Source: Nocardioides sp. zg-DK7169
Lineage (GTDB): Bacteria; Actinomycetota; Actinomycetes; Propionibacteriales; Nocardioidaceae
DNA length: 54,624 nt
Assembly: GCF_013155365.1 (NCBI RefSeq)
Contig: NZ_JABJRA010000008.1
Span: forward strand, 1-54,624
Reading direction: 5' to 3'
Part shown: positions 43,173 through 51,869 of the stretch, piece after piece
How positions within the stretch are numbered: the first letter of the stretch is position 1
Layout: every line of letters begins with the position of its first letter
The notes under the pieces: generated by a model
Database searches by the model: none
What the model saw: only the letters and a program-made list of their open reading frames with translations
Told to the model about the DNA's origin: nothing
Translations under genes and position numbers: made by a program

Positions 43173-45050
43173 ATGGACGTCGCCGTGTTCCTCATCGCCC
43201 TGGCCCTGGGCGTGCTCGGCGGCGTCATCGTCGCGCGGCGCCTCGGCGCCCCGGCGCCGCTGCTGCTGGTCGTCGTGGGTGTCGCCGCGTCGTTCCTGCC
43301 GTTCGTGCCGCAGGTGCACCTCGAGCCCGAGGTCGTGCTGCTGGGGCTCCTGCCGCCGCTGCTGTACGCCGCTGCACTGTCCTCCTCGCTGGTCGACCTC
43401 ACCACCTTCCGCCGGCCGATCGTGCTGCAGTCCGTCGGGCTGGTCATCTTCACCGCGGCCGGGGTGGGCTGGGTGGTGCATGCGCTCGTCCCGGGGATCT
43501 CCTGGCCGGTCGCGCTCGCCCTCGGCGCCGTGGTGGCGCCGCCTGACGCCGTGGCCGCGACCGCGATCGGCCGCCACATCGGCCTGCCGCGCAAGATCGT
43601 CACCGTCCTCGAGGGCGAGTCGCTGTTCAACGACGCGACCGCGCTGGTGCTGCTGCGCACGACCATCGCCACGATCGGGGCGGCCACGCTCCACCCGTGG
43701 GCGGTCGGTCTCGACTTCGTCGTCGCGGCCGCGGGCGGCGTCGCGGTGGGTCTGGCGGCGTACTGGGTCACGGCGTGGCTTCGGCGCCGGATCACCGAGC
43801 CGGTGGTCGACGTGGCGCTGTCGCTGGTGGTGCCGTTCGCGAGCTACGTCCTCGCCGAGGAGATCCACGCCTCCGGGGTGGTCGCGGTCGTCGTGGCCGG
43901 CCTGCTGCTCGGCCACCGCTCGCCGATCCTGCAGACCGCCCAGTCACGGATCGCGGAGCGGGTCAACTGGCGCACCATCGCCTTCGTCCTCGAGAACGCG
44001 GTCTTCCTGCTGATCGGGCTCCAGGCCGAGTGGCTGGTGCAGGACCTCGCCGACAGCGGCGTCGGCGCCGGCCGGATCGTTGCGGTGTGCCTGGCGACGC
44101 TCGCCGCGGTCATCGTGCTGCGGCTGGTCTGGGTCCTCGGCTCGCGCTGGGTGCTCTTCCCCCACGTCCACGCCCACGACGACCACCCCAGCCACCAGGC
44201 GCCGCCCTGGTCGTTCATGTTCCTGCTCGGATGGGCCGGCATGCGCGGGGTCGTCACCCTCGCGGCGGCGTTCGTCATCCCCGCCGACACCCCGCACCGC
44301 GAGGTGCTGGTGATGGCGGCGTTCACGGTCGTCGCGGGGACCCTGCTCGTGCAGGGCCTCTCGCTGCCGTGGTTCGCCCGCCGGCTCCGTGTCCCCTCCC
44401 CCGACCCCCTCGACGACGCGCTCGCCCGCGCGACCCTGCTCCAGCAGGCGTCGAAGGCGGCCGTCGACGAGCTCGAGACGCTGGAGTACGACGATCCCGC
44501 CGGCGTCGTCGACCTGATCCGCCAGGGCCTCGACCAGCGCAACTTCGCGGCCTGGGAGCGGCTTGGCACCCAGGCCGGCCAGGAGTCGCCGGCCGCGCTC
44601 TACTACCGGATCCGCACCCACCTGCTCGACGTCGAGCGCCGTCGGATCCTCGAGATCCGCGGCGCCGGCCAGGTCCCGGCCGACGTGGTCGCCGACGTGC
44701 TCGCGATGCTCGACCTCGAGGAGTCGATGCTCGACAACGCCGAGCAGGAGCGCGACGAGACGGCCGTGTACGCCGCGCGGCGCTGGCAGATCGGCGAGCT
44801 CTGCGACGACCTGACCGGTCGCCCGGCCGTCGCCGAGCCGCCGGCGACGGCGTGCCCGAGCTGCGTCGCCGAGGGCACCCGCTGGGTCTCGCTGCGCCGC
44901 TGCCTGGAGTGCGGGTACGTCGGATGCTGCGACTCCTCGCCGCGCCGGCACGCCACCGAGCACTTCCACGACACCCAGCACCCGGTGATCCAGTCGGCCG
45001 AGCCCGCCGAGGACTGGCGGTGGTGCTACGTGCACCACCTGACCGCGTGA
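43173..45050 (+). CDS. CPA1 Na+/H+ antiporter with C-terminal UBP-type zinc finger
   Basis: 625 residues. Residues 1-400 are a CPA1 antiporter with about 12 helices, including LLPPLLYAAALSSSL, GAVVAPPDAVAATAIG, LEGESLFNDATALVLLR (the ND ion-binding motif), FVLENAVFLLIGLQ and GWAGMRGVVTLAAAFVIP. A cytoplasmic helical region (about 410-555) follows. The last 65 residues (CPSCVAEG, then LRRCLECGYVGCCDSSPRRH, then HDTQHPVIQS and WCYVHH) form a UBP-type zinc finger, a fold that in eukaryotes binds ubiquitin tails. It exchanges Na+ (or K+) for H+ across the membrane; the finger probably regulates it. The start is ATG 43173. Confidence 0.9.
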   Translation: MDVAVFLIALALGVLGGVIVARRLGAPAPLLLVVVGVAASFLPFVPQVHLEPEVVLLGLLPPLLYAAALSSSLVDLTTFRRPIVLQSVGLVIFTAAGVGWVVHALVPGISWPVALALGAVVAPPDAVAATAIGRHIGLPRKIVTVLEGESLFNDATALVLLRTTIATIGAATLHPWAVGLDFVVAAAGGVAVGLAAYWVTAWLRRRITEPVVDVALSLVVPFASYVLAEEIHASGVVAVVVAGLLLGHRSPILQTAQSRIAERVNWRTIAFVLENAVFLLIGLQAEWLVQDLADSGVGAGRIVAVCLATLAAVIVLRLVWVLGSRWVLFPHVHAHDDHPSHQAPPWSFMFLLGWAGMRGVVTLAAAFVIPADTPHREVLVMAAFTVVAGTLLVQGLSLPWFARRLRVPSPDPLDDALARATLLQQASKAAVDELETLEYDDPAGVVDLIRQGLDQRNFAAWERLGTQAGQESPAALYYRIRTHLLDVERRRILEIRGAGQVPADVVADVLAMLDLEESMLDNAEQERDETAVYAARRWQIGELCDDLTGRPAVAEPPATACPSCVAEGTRWVSLRRCLECGYVGCCDSSPRRHATEHFHDTQHPVIQSAEPAEDWRWCYVHHLTA

Positions 45051-45124
45051 GTGCCTCGGCCCGCGCGCTGTGCCGCACCGGGGCCGCCAGGGTGGTTGAC
45101 TTCTCCCCGAGATGAAGGGACCCC

Positions 45125-45229
45125 ATGACTGACTCGGTGAAGGTGCCTGCCTACGAGGCGGTGGCCGCCGTCGTGCGCCGCTGCATCCTCGCCGGCGAGC
45201 TCCGTCCCGGCCAGCGTCTGCCGAGCTGA
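45125..45229 (+). pseudogene. Truncated GntR-type regulator
   Basis: The 34-residue frame (ATG 45125, TGA 45227) starts MTDSVKVPAYEAVAAVVRR and contains LAGELRPGQRLPS, which is the first half of a GntR winged helix. The frame then stops; directly afterwards the DNA reads CTGATCGACGACTTCGGG (LIDDFG), where the missing recognition helix would continue in another frame. No ligand-binding domain remains. Confidence 0.65.
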
Positions 45230-45401
45230 TCGACGACTTCGGGTTCGGCCGCAGCGCGTCTGAACCAGGCGACCCGAGTCGGTTCAGCGCGAGCCGTCGC
45301 GGCGACGTGGCCCCCTTCTGGCAGCCAACGAGGCGCGGCAGGCTCGACCGACCGACCGGGCGCGACCGCGCGACGTTCCAGTGGCCGAGCACAATGGCGG
45401 G

Positions 45402-45833
45402 GTGACCAGCGACGTCTCCCCGCTCGACCTGCTCGGGACCTGGACCCTGACCCGCGAGATCGAGGACCGGTGGGGCGGGGAGGAGCGGGCGGTGCGCGGG
45501 AGCGCGACGCTCACCCGCGTCGACGACGACCGGGTGCGGTGGAGCGAGACGGGGACGATGACCTGGTCCGGGGGCGAGGTGCCGGTGAGCCGGACCCTGT
45601 CCGTCGTACGCCGCGCGGAGGGCTGGTGGGTGCTGTTCGGCGACGGGCGCGACTTCCACCCGTGGTCGGTCGGCGCGCAGGTGCACCACCCGTGCGGGCG
45701 CGACGACTACCGCGGCCTGGTCGAGGTCGGCCCCGACCGGTCCGCGTGGACGGTGCGCTGGGACTGCCGCGGCCCGGAGAAGGACTACACGATGCGCACC
45801 CGCCACACGGCCCGTCAGGCGCCCGTGACGTAG
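45402..45833 (+). CDS. DUF6314-like protein
   Basis: 143 residues. LLGTWTLTREIEDRWGG at the start, MTWSGGEVPVSRTLSVVR, GDGRDFHPWSVGAQVHHPCG and WDCRGPEKDYTMRTRH follow a lipocalin-like beta-barrel pattern that I associate with DUF6314. The function is unknown. GTG at 45402 is chosen; a GTG at 45381 would add seven residues. Its 3' end overlaps the convergent deaminase gene by 19 bases. Confidence 0.6.
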   Translation: MTSDVSPLDLLGTWTLTREIEDRWGGEERAVRGSATLTRVDDDRVRWSETGTMTWSGGEVPVSRTLSVVRRAEGWWVLFGDGRDFHPWSVGAQVHHPCGRDDYRGLVEVGPDRSAWTVRWDCRGPEKDYTMRTRHTARQAPVT

Positions 45834-46846
45834 TCGTCGATCTCCGTGAGCAGCCGGCGGCGCACCTCGTCCTCGGCGAACGACGCGTGCACGGACGCAC
45901 GGGCGAGGTCGGCGACCCCGGCGGCGTCGAGGTCGAGAAGGCAGGCGGCGACCTCGTACTCCTGGTTGAGCGTGGTGTTGAACATCGGCGGGTCGTCGGA
46001 GTGCACCGTCACCGCGACACCGGCGTCCCGGAAGGCGCGGATCGGGTGCTCCTCCAGCGAGGCGACGGCGCGGGTGGCGACGTTGGAGGTCGGGCAGACC
46101 TCGAGGGCGATCCCGTGCTCGGCGAGGTGCGCGAGCAGCGCGGGGTCCTGCGCGGCGGAGGTGCCGTGCCCGATCCGCTCCGCCCCCAGCAGCCGTACGG
46201 CGTCCCACACCGTCTCCGGACCGGTGGTCTCCCCCGCGTGCGGCACCGAGCGCAGCCCGGCGGCGCGGGCGGCCTCGAAGTGCGGCTGGAACTGCGGGCG
46301 CGGGACGCCGATCTCCGGGCCGCCGAGCCCGAAGCCGACGAGCGCCTCGGGACGGTGGCGCAGCGCGAAGTCGAGCGTGGCGTCCGCGGCCGGCAGCCCG
46401 GACTCCCCCGGGATGTCGTAGATCCAGCGCAGCACCAGCCCGAAGTCGCGCTCCACCGAGACCCGCGCGTCCTCGATCGCCTCGGTGTAGGCCTCGATCG
46501 CCATCCCGACGCCCGGCTCGTGCGGGCGCACCGAGGTGTACGGCGTGCAGGTCAGCTCCGCGTAGCGGACCCCCTGTGCCTCGGCCATCTCACGACCGAC
46601 CTCGTAGGTCAGGTAGCGGATGTCCTCCGGGGTCCGCACCAGGGCGACCACCGCCAGGTAGACCTCGATGAAGTGCGCGAAGTCGCGGAACTCGAAGAAC
46701 TCCCGCAGCGCGTCGAGATCGCTGGGCACGGTGCCCGGGTGCCGCGCCGCCAGCTCACTGACGATGCGCGGCGAGGCGGAGCCGACGTGGTGGACGTGCA
46801 GCTCCGCCTTCGGAAGGCCGCGGATGAAGTCGCGCAGGGGGCTCAT
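45815..46846 (-). CDS. Adenosine-deaminase-family hydrolase
   Basis: 343 residues. The TIM-barrel zinc site is visible: HVHHVGS (residues near 15-18, replacing HLHLEG), HAGETTGPETVW, ERIGHG, and HSDDPPMF for the last Asp. LGGPEIGVPRPQFQPHF carries the Gly/Glu substrate contacts. The HVHHVGSASPRIVSELAARH opening is what I recall for the actinobacterial subgroup proposed to deaminate aminodeoxyfutalosine in menaquinone synthesis, rather than adenosine. No other futalosine gene is in the window. The start is ATG 46846; upstream residues in the open frame are not protein-like. Confidence 0.85.
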   Translation of the reverse strand: MSPLRDFIRGLPKAELHVHHVGSASPRIVSELAARHPGTVPSDLDALREFFEFRDFAHFIEVYLAVVALVRTPEDIRYLTYEVGREMAEAQGVRYAELTCTPYTSVRPHEPGVGMAIEAYTEAIEDARVSVERDFGLVLRWIYDIPGESGLPAADATLDFALRHRPEALVGFGLGGPEIGVPRPQFQPHFEAARAAGLRSVPHAGETTGPETVWDAVRLLGAERIGHGTSAAQDPALLAHLAEHGIALEVCPTSNVATRAVASLEEHPIRAFRDAGVAVTVHSDDPPMFNTTLNQEYEVAACLLDLDAAGVADLARASVHASFAEDEVRRRLLTEIDDYVTGA

Positions 46847-46871
46847 CCGACGCAGTGTGGCGCCGGCGCGC

Positions 46872-47624
46872 TCAGCCCTCCAACTCCTTGGCCAGCGCGT
46901 CGGCCAGGTCGTCGACGCTGCCGCTGGCCTGGAAGACCTCACCGTCGAGCAGGACCGTCGGCGTGCCGCGGACCCCGGAGTCGGTGGCGGACTTCGTGGC
47001 GGCCTCGACCCAGTCCATCCGGCTCTGGTCCTCGATGCCGGGACGCACCGCGTCCTCCTCGGCGCCGGCCTCGACCGCCCAGGCGACCAGCTGGTCGTCG
47101 TCGGGGTAGTCCTTGCCCTCCTCGGGCTGGTTGTCGAAGAGGATCTGGTGGAAGCGCTTCGCGGTCTCCGGGCCCGACTCCTCCGTCACGACGCGGAAGG
47201 CGTTGGCGGCGCGCGCGGAGTAGTCGCCCATGCGGCTCAGCAGGTTGAACGGGCGGTACTCGACGAAGACCTTGCCCTCCTCGGCCAGCCGGTCCAGGTC
47301 GTCACGGGTGGCCTTCTCGAGCAGCCCGCAGTAGGGGCACAGGAAGTCCTCGTAGACGACCACGGTGTGCGGCGCCGACGGGTCGCCGTAGGACAGTCCG
47401 AACTCCTCGACGCCGGTCGAGCTGCCGCCCGCGACGGGCGCGTCGACGTCGGAGGAGGTGTCCCGCGCCTGCTGCACCAGCACCCCGGCCACGATCACCA
47501 TGAGCAGCGCGACGACGACACCGCCGATCATGAACAGACGGCGGCGCCTCTCCTCCGCCTGCTGCTGGGCGACGACGGCTGCGGCCCGCGAACGCGGGGC
47601 ACCCGAGGTGTTCTTCTTGGACAT
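46872..47624 (-). CDS. Membrane-anchored DsbA-like thiol-disulfide protein
   Basis: 250 residues. One N-terminal membrane helix (residues about 30-50, LFMIGGVVVALLMVIVAGVLV) precedes a thioredoxin-fold domain with an insertion of helices. The active site is C96-P-Y-C99 and the cis-Pro loop is RGTPTVLLDG. It sits outside the cytoplasm and probably introduces or isomerises disulfides in exported proteins. It directly follows the MauE-like gene (one-base overlap), the usual pairing of a thioredoxin-like protein with its redox partner. Confidence 0.88.
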   Translation of the reverse strand: MSKKNTSGAPRSRAAAVVAQQQAEERRRRLFMIGGVVVALLMVIVAGVLVQQARDTSSDVDAPVAGGSSTGVEEFGLSYGDPSAPHTVVVYEDFLCPYCGLLEKATRDDLDRLAEEGKVFVEYRPFNLLSRMGDYSARAANAFRVVTEESGPETAKRFHQILFDNQPEEGKDYPDDDQLVAWAVEAGAEEDAVRPGIEDQSRMDWVEAATKSATDSGVRGTPTVLLDGEVFQASGSVDDLADALAKELEG

Positions 47625-48121
47625 CAGCTCTCATTTCTGTGCTGGACGACGGGGATCGTGGTGAGGGTGATCGGCGCGAAGACCCGGTTGTCGAGCGCGA
47701 GCCGGGTCCGCGGCCTCCGGACAAGCCACAGGCTGGCCAGCAGCAGTACGCCGTCGCGCGCGAGCTCCCAGGGGTACTTCGAGGCCGCGTCGGGATCCTG
47801 GCCGCCGCCGCCGAAGCAGCCGCAGTCGATGGTCAGCCCGCGCGCCCAGGCGCTCGCGATGCCGATCACGAACGCCAGGTAGAGCAGCGCCGCCACGGCA
47901 GCCGCACCGCGGGTCAGCAGCCCCACGACGAGCAGCGCGCCGACCACGACCTCCAGGACCGGCAGCAGGTAGCCCACGGTGGGCACCACCGCCTCCGGCA
48001 GCAGGTCGTAGGCGCGCACCGCGCGCACGCTCGCGCCGGGGTCGGGCAGCTTGACGGCGCCGGCGACGAGCAGCACCGCACCGCTCACCACGCGCACGAC
48101 GAGTCCGCCCCACTCCCTCAC
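47624..48121 (-). CDS. MauE/DoxX-type membrane protein
   Basis: 165 residues with four hydrophobic helices. The motif TIDCGCFGGGG in the loop after the third helix provides a Cys pair, as in MauE-type proteins that pass electrons to a periplasmic thioredoxin-like partner. The next gene encodes that partner (DsbA-like). The start is GTG 48121 by best fit to the family's N-terminus (VREWGGLVVRVVSGAVLL). Confidence 0.8.
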   Translation of the reverse strand: MREWGGLVVRVVSGAVLLVAGAVKLPDPGASVRAVRAYDLLPEAVVPTVGYLLPVLEVVVGALLVVGLLTRGAAAVAALLYLAFVIGIASAWARGLTIDCGCFGGGGQDPDAASKYPWELARDGVLLLASLWLVRRPRTRLALDNRVFAPITLTTIPVVQHRNES

Positions 48122-48279
48122 GGCACCACCGTAGGCAGACGCCCTGAGTCCTTGCTGAGAGGCCTCGGCCCTCGAACCACGGGACCAACTTCCCGCGGCG
48201 GGGCACCGGGGTCGCCCGGCGTCGCCGGCGCACGTGCGAGCGCGGGCCCGGTGGGTGGTGTGGCCTAGGCTGGCTCGTC

Positions 48280-48951
48280 GTGAACGACCGACTCGTGTGG
48301 ATCGACTGTGAGATGACCGGCCTCGACACCGGCGCGGACGCGCTGATCGAGGTGGCGGCCCTGGTGACCGACTTCGATCTCAACGTGCTCGGCGAGGGAG
48401 TGGACATCGTGATCCGCCCCCCGCAGGAGGCGCTGGACCAGATGGGCGACTTCGTGCGCGACATGCACGAGAAGTCCGGGCTGCTCGAGGAGCTCGCCGA
48501 CGGCGTGACGCTCGCCGAGGCCGAGGAGCGCACCCTCGCCTACATCCGCGAGCACTGCCCCGACGGCAGCCGGCCCCCGCTCGCCGGCAACACGGTGGCG
48601 ACCGACCGGATGTTCCTCGCCCGCGACCTGCCCGTGCTCGAGTCGTTCCTGCACTACCGCATCGTCGACGTCTCCTCCATCAAGGAGCTCTCGCGCCGCT
48701 GGTTCCCCCGCGCGTACTTCCAGGCCCCGGCCAAGCAGGGCAACCACCGCGCCCTGGCCGACATCCAGGAGAGCATCGAGGAGCTGCGCTACTACCGCGA
48801 GGCCGTCTTCCTGCCCTCCCCGGGCATCGACAGCGAGAGCGCCAAGCAGCTGGCCGAGAAGCACGGCGGGTCGATCACCGGCATCCCCCAGCCGGGCGTC
48901 GCGGGCGCCGAGACGTCCACCGTCTCCCCCGATTCCACACCGGGCGAGTAG
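48280..48951 (+). CDS. orn: Oligoribonuclease
   Basis: 223 residues. It degrades 2-5 nt RNA to monomers in the cytoplasm and clears pGpG. The DEDDh motifs are visible: [11 protein letters not shown] (Asp, Glu), [11 protein letters not shown] (Asp) and [15 protein letters not shown] (His, Asp). The C-terminal 40 residues beyond the usual end ([14 protein letters not shown] onward) are an acidic, Ser/Thr-rich tail. GTG at 48280. A tRNA-His gene follows. Confidence 0.94.
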   Translation: MNDRLVWIDCEMTGLDTGADALIEVAALVTDFDLNVLGEGVDIVIRPPQEALDQMGDFVRDMHEKSGLLEELADGVTLAEAEERTLAYIREHCPDGSRPPLAGNTVATDRMFLARDLPVLESFLHYRIVDVSSIKELSRRWFPRAYFQAPAKQGNHRALADIQESIEELRYYREAVFLPSPGIDSESAKQLAEKHGGSITGIPQPGVAGAETSTVSPDSTPGE

Positions 48952-48995
48952 TTCCCCTACACTTGTCCTCGGCTACCGGCCTCGCCGGAGCTGAT

Positions 48996-49072
48996 GGTGG
49001 GTATAGCTCAGCTGGTAGAGCGCTGCGTTGTGGTCGCAGATGTCGCGGGTTCAAGTCCCGTTACTCACCCCA
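48996..49072 (+). tRNA. tRNA-His (anticodon GTG)
   Basis: Acceptor GTGGGTA pairs with TACTCAC (one G-U). G at 48996 is the extra G-1 typical of tRNA-His. The anticodon loop is TTGTGGT, the T loop GGTTCAAGTCC, and CCA is encoded at 49070-49072. Confidence 0.95.
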
Positions 49073-49078
49073 ACGAGA

Positions 49079-49112
49079 TCGAGCCCCCGACCTGGACAGG
49101 TCGGGGGCTCGA
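49079..49112. terminator. Terminator hairpin after tRNA-His
   Basis: TCGAGCCCCCGACCTG and CAGGTCGGGGGCTCGA form a near-perfect 14-16 bp GC-rich stem with a minimal loop, 6 bp after the tRNA. There is no long T-run. It separates the tRNA from the channel gene. Confidence 0.85.
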
Positions 49113-49208
49113 CTCATTCCCGCCCGCGTCCGACGATGGGACGACGCGAGCACGGCGCGCGCACGCCCTCAGCCACTGCGGGTCCTGGCGCCGCAGGAGG
49201 AGGTCACC

Positions 49209-49721
49209 ATGGCCGAGGACTCCTCCCCCGGCGAGCCGGCGCCCGGCCACCGGGACCGGTGGCGGCACCCGGCGTGGGCCTCGGTCGGCGTCCTGGTGGT
49301 CTACTTCGCCGTCCCGCTCGGTGAGGACAGCTCCGGCGCCGCCATCGCCGGGAGCCTCCTGCTGACGGCCGCCGGCCTGGCGCTGGTCGGGACCGCGATG
49401 GTGCTCGAGCTGCGCCGGGTGCGGGCCGGTTCCGAGGCGCGCACCGCAGGCGTCCTGACCGTGATGGTCGTGGTGCTGGTCGCGGCGTTCTCGCTCGCCT
49501 TCTACCTTCTCGAGCTGCTGGCGCCGCGGCAGTTCGAGGGCCTCAGCACCCGCACGGACGCGCTGTACTTCACGTTGAGCACCATGGCCACGGTCGGGTA
49601 CGGCGACGTGCACGCCCTCGGGCAGGTCGCCCGTGGCATGGTGTGCGGCCTGATCGTGTTCAGCGTCGCGGTGGTCGCCACGCTCGTGCGCTCCTCCGCC
49701 CAGAGCCGCGGCCCGCGCTGA
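49209..49721 (+). CDS. Two-TM potassium channel (Ion_trans_2)
   Basis: 170 residues. The selectivity filter TVGYGD (about residue 134) sits between a pore helix (ALYFTLSTMA) and the last helix (GMVCGLIVFSVAVVATLVRS). Two or three hydrophobic segments precede it (GVLVVYFAVPLG, LLLTAAGLALVGTAMVL, VLTVMVVVLVAAFSLAFYLL), so the protein has more helices than a minimal KcsA. It is a K+-selective channel. The start is ATG 49209 with GGAGG upstream. Its stop is 2 bp from the convergent kinase. Confidence 0.9.
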   Translation: MAEDSSPGEPAPGHRDRWRHPAWASVGVLVVYFAVPLGEDSSGAAIAGSLLLTAAGLALVGTAMVLELRRVRAGSEARTAGVLTVMVVVLVAAFSLAFYLLELLAPRQFEGLSTRTDALYFTLSTMATVGYGDVHALGQVARGMVCGLIVFSVAVVATLVRSSAQSRGPR

Positions 49722-49723
49722 GG

Positions 49724-51088
49724 TCAGGCGACGACCGGCATCCGCACCAGGAACGTCGTGCCGGCGCCGGTGTCGGAGACCACCTCGATCGTGCCGCCGT
49801 GCCGCTCCACCACCGCCCGCGAGATCGACAGCCCGAGCCCGCTGCCCTGGATGGCGTGCTTCTGGGCCAGCTCGGAGCGGAAGAAGCGCTGGAACAGGTG
49901 CTGCTGCTCCCCCAGCGGGATCCCGATGCCGGTGTCGGAGACCCGCAGCAGGGTCTGCTCGCCGTCGTTCTCCAGGGCGACGTCGACCGACCCCTCGTCG
50001 GGGGTGAACTTGACGGCGTTGCCGACCAGGTTGACCACCAGTCGCTCCACCATGTCGCGGTCGCCGAGGAACGGCACGGGCTCGGGCGGCAGCGTCAGGC
50101 TCATCGAGAGGTGGCGGTGCTCGAGCACCGGGGTGACCAGGGCGTACGCCGTCTCCACCGCCCGGCGCAGGTCGAAGGCCCGCTCGACCGCCACGATCGA
50201 GGCACCCTCCTGCATCTTCGACAAGGTGAGCAGGTCGTCGATCAGGCCGAGCAGGCGCTGGCTGTTGCCGGCCACCCGGCGCACCGCGTTGAGCTGGGCC
50301 GGCGCGAGGTCGCCGTACGACCCGTCCTCGAGGAGCTCCAGGTAGCCCTGGATGCTGGTGATCGGGGTGCGCAGCTCGTGGCTGACGCTCGAGACGAACG
50401 CGTCCTTCACCGCGTCGACCTCGCGCAGCCGCTCGACGGCCTCCTTGAGCGCATTCTCGGCCACCAGGCTCTCGGTCACGTCCTCGGAGGTGCTCACGAA
50501 CCCGAGCGTGGTGCCGTCGTCGGCGGTGATGCGCGAGAGCGTGAGCATGTGGTCGCGCTCCTCGCCGTCGCTGCGCCGCAGCCGCAGCCAGGTCTGGCCG
50601 ACGGCCGGGTCGGCGATCGCGGTCCCGACCGAGGCGAAGTCGGCGGGCACGCCCATCTCCTCGGCCTTGAGCCGGATCGACGAGGCCGAGAACAGGGCCC
50701 CCATCGAACGCCCGAGCAGGTCCTCGGCGCGGTAGCCGAGCAACCGCTCCGCGCCGGGGTTGAACAGCGTCACGCGGCACTCGGGGTCGGTGCCGATGAT
50801 GGCGACGCCCGGGGTGCTGCGCACGACGTTGCGCAGCTGGTCGCGCTCCACGCGGGCGGACCGCGAGGTGGCGATGTGGACGCCCACCCGCTGCACGAGG
50901 GGGACGACGATCAGCGCGCAGGTCGCGGCATAGAGACCGAGCAGCACCCCGCGGGCGTCGTGGTCGAGGCCGTACGCCGTGGGCGCGCCGGCGAAGGGAC
51001 CGAACCCGAAGGTGGTCATCGAGATCGCGCAGCCCAGCACCGTGCACATCTGCGCCAGCGCCTCGCGGGGGTGGCTGCGCAGCGCCAC
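49724..51088 (-). CDS. C-terminal part of MASE1 sensor histidine kinase (PAS, HisKA, HATPase)
   Basis: 454 residues after an in-frame TAG. It starts inside the last part of the MASE1 membrane domain (VALRSHPREALAQM and a hydrophobic helix FGFGPFAGAP), then a PAS domain (about 85-205, ADPAVGQTWLRLRR), a HisKA dimer helix with H237 (SVSHELRTPITSIQGYLELL) and HATPase motifs NLVGNAVKFTPDEG, DTGIGIPLG and GSGLGLSISRA. No response regulator is next to it. Only a GTG immediately after the TAG, with no clear ribosome site, could start it, so independent translation is doubtful. Confidence 0.8.
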   Translation of the reverse strand: MALRSHPREALAQMCTVLGCAISMTTFGFGPFAGAPTAYGLDHDARGVLLGLYAATCALIVVPLVQRVGVHIATSRSARVERDQLRNVVRSTPGVAIIGTDPECRVTLFNPGAERLLGYRAEDLLGRSMGALFSASSIRLKAEEMGVPADFASVGTAIADPAVGQTWLRLRRSDGEERDHMLTLSRITADDGTTLGFVSTSEDVTESLVAENALKEAVERLREVDAVKDAFVSSVSHELRTPITSIQGYLELLEDGSYGDLAPAQLNAVRRVAGNSQRLLGLIDDLLTLSKMQEGASIVAVERAFDLRRAVETAYALVTPVLEHRHLSMSLTLPPEPVPFLGDRDMVERLVVNLVGNAVKFTPDEGSVDVALENDGEQTLLRVSDTGIGIPLGEQQHLFQRFFRSELAQKHAIQGSGLGLSISRAVVERHGGTIEVVSDTGAGTTFLVRMPVVA

Positions 51089-51727
51089 CTAGGCGAGCAG
51101 CGGGATCACCACGAAGGTGAGGCTCGGGAAGTCCCGGGGGACGAAGACGACGGGCACGACCACCAGCACGACCAGCCACTGCACCACCCGTTCCGGGGCA
51201 CGGGCCACGGCGCCGTGCAGCGGGAGCTGGGCGAAGATCGGGATCACGCACAGCTGTGAGGCACAGTGCGCGACGCCAATCGCCAGCCCGACGAACCACG
51301 GGGTCCCCCACCCGGTGACCACCGCGGTCAGGAACGCGGAGCCGCCGGCGACCAGTCCCGCCGCCCCCGTGGCCAGCAGGTAGCGGACCAGGTCTGCGTC
51401 CCCAACGATCCGTATGGGCCGGTGGTCACGGCCACCGAGGATCCGCACGGCCACCAGTGTCTCGAGCGCGATGCCGGCGGAGAAGCCCAGCGCGACGTCG
51501 GGCGGACGCCCGCCGGCCCAGATCGTCGTCATCGCGAAGGCGAGCACCACGAGCAGCAGCGGGGTGCGCCAGCGGCGGTCGGCGGTGAGCACCAGCACGG
51601 TGGCCAGACCGGTCGGCCAGATGCCGATCACATGCCCGTCTGCCGGGGCGGCCGCGACGGCAGCGAAACCCAGCACGCCCAGCAGCACCAGCAGCGCTGA
51701 GACACGGACCCCCGCGGACCCCTTCAC
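51089..51727 (-). CDS. N-terminal part of MASE1 sensor kinase, ending at TAG
   Basis: 213 residues, mostly hydrophobic helices: RVSALLVLLGVLGFAAVAAAP, IGIWPTGLATVLVLTAD, VALGFSAGIALETLVAVRIL, YLLATGAAGLVAGGSAFLTAV and WLVVLVVVPVVFVPRDFPS. These fit the MASE1 membrane sensory domain. The chain ends at PLLA followed by TAG (51091-51089), exactly where relatives carry Trp, and the same frame continues with the PAS-kinase part. The start is GTG 51727, a GGAGG lying just upstream. Confidence 0.75.
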   Translation of the reverse strand: MKGSAGVRVSALLVLLGVLGFAAVAAAPADGHVIGIWPTGLATVLVLTADRRWRTPLLLVVLAFAMTTIWAGGRPPDVALGFSAGIALETLVAVRILGGRDHRPIRIVGDADLVRYLLATGAAGLVAGGSAFLTAVVTGWGTPWFVGLAIGVAHCASQLCVIPIFAQLPLHGAVARAPERVVQWLVVLVVVPVVFVPRDFPSLTFVVIPLLA

Positions 51728-51869
51728 CTCCACCCCTCCCCGGACGGTCTCGTTCCGGGCACATCCCACCACGCCGGCACCGGCCCGCGCGGGGTTTTCC
51801 GCGCGCCCGGGGAGCCCGCCCGGACCGCGCGGAGGACCGCCCGGGAGCCGGTGGCCTAGGTTGCTGTGC

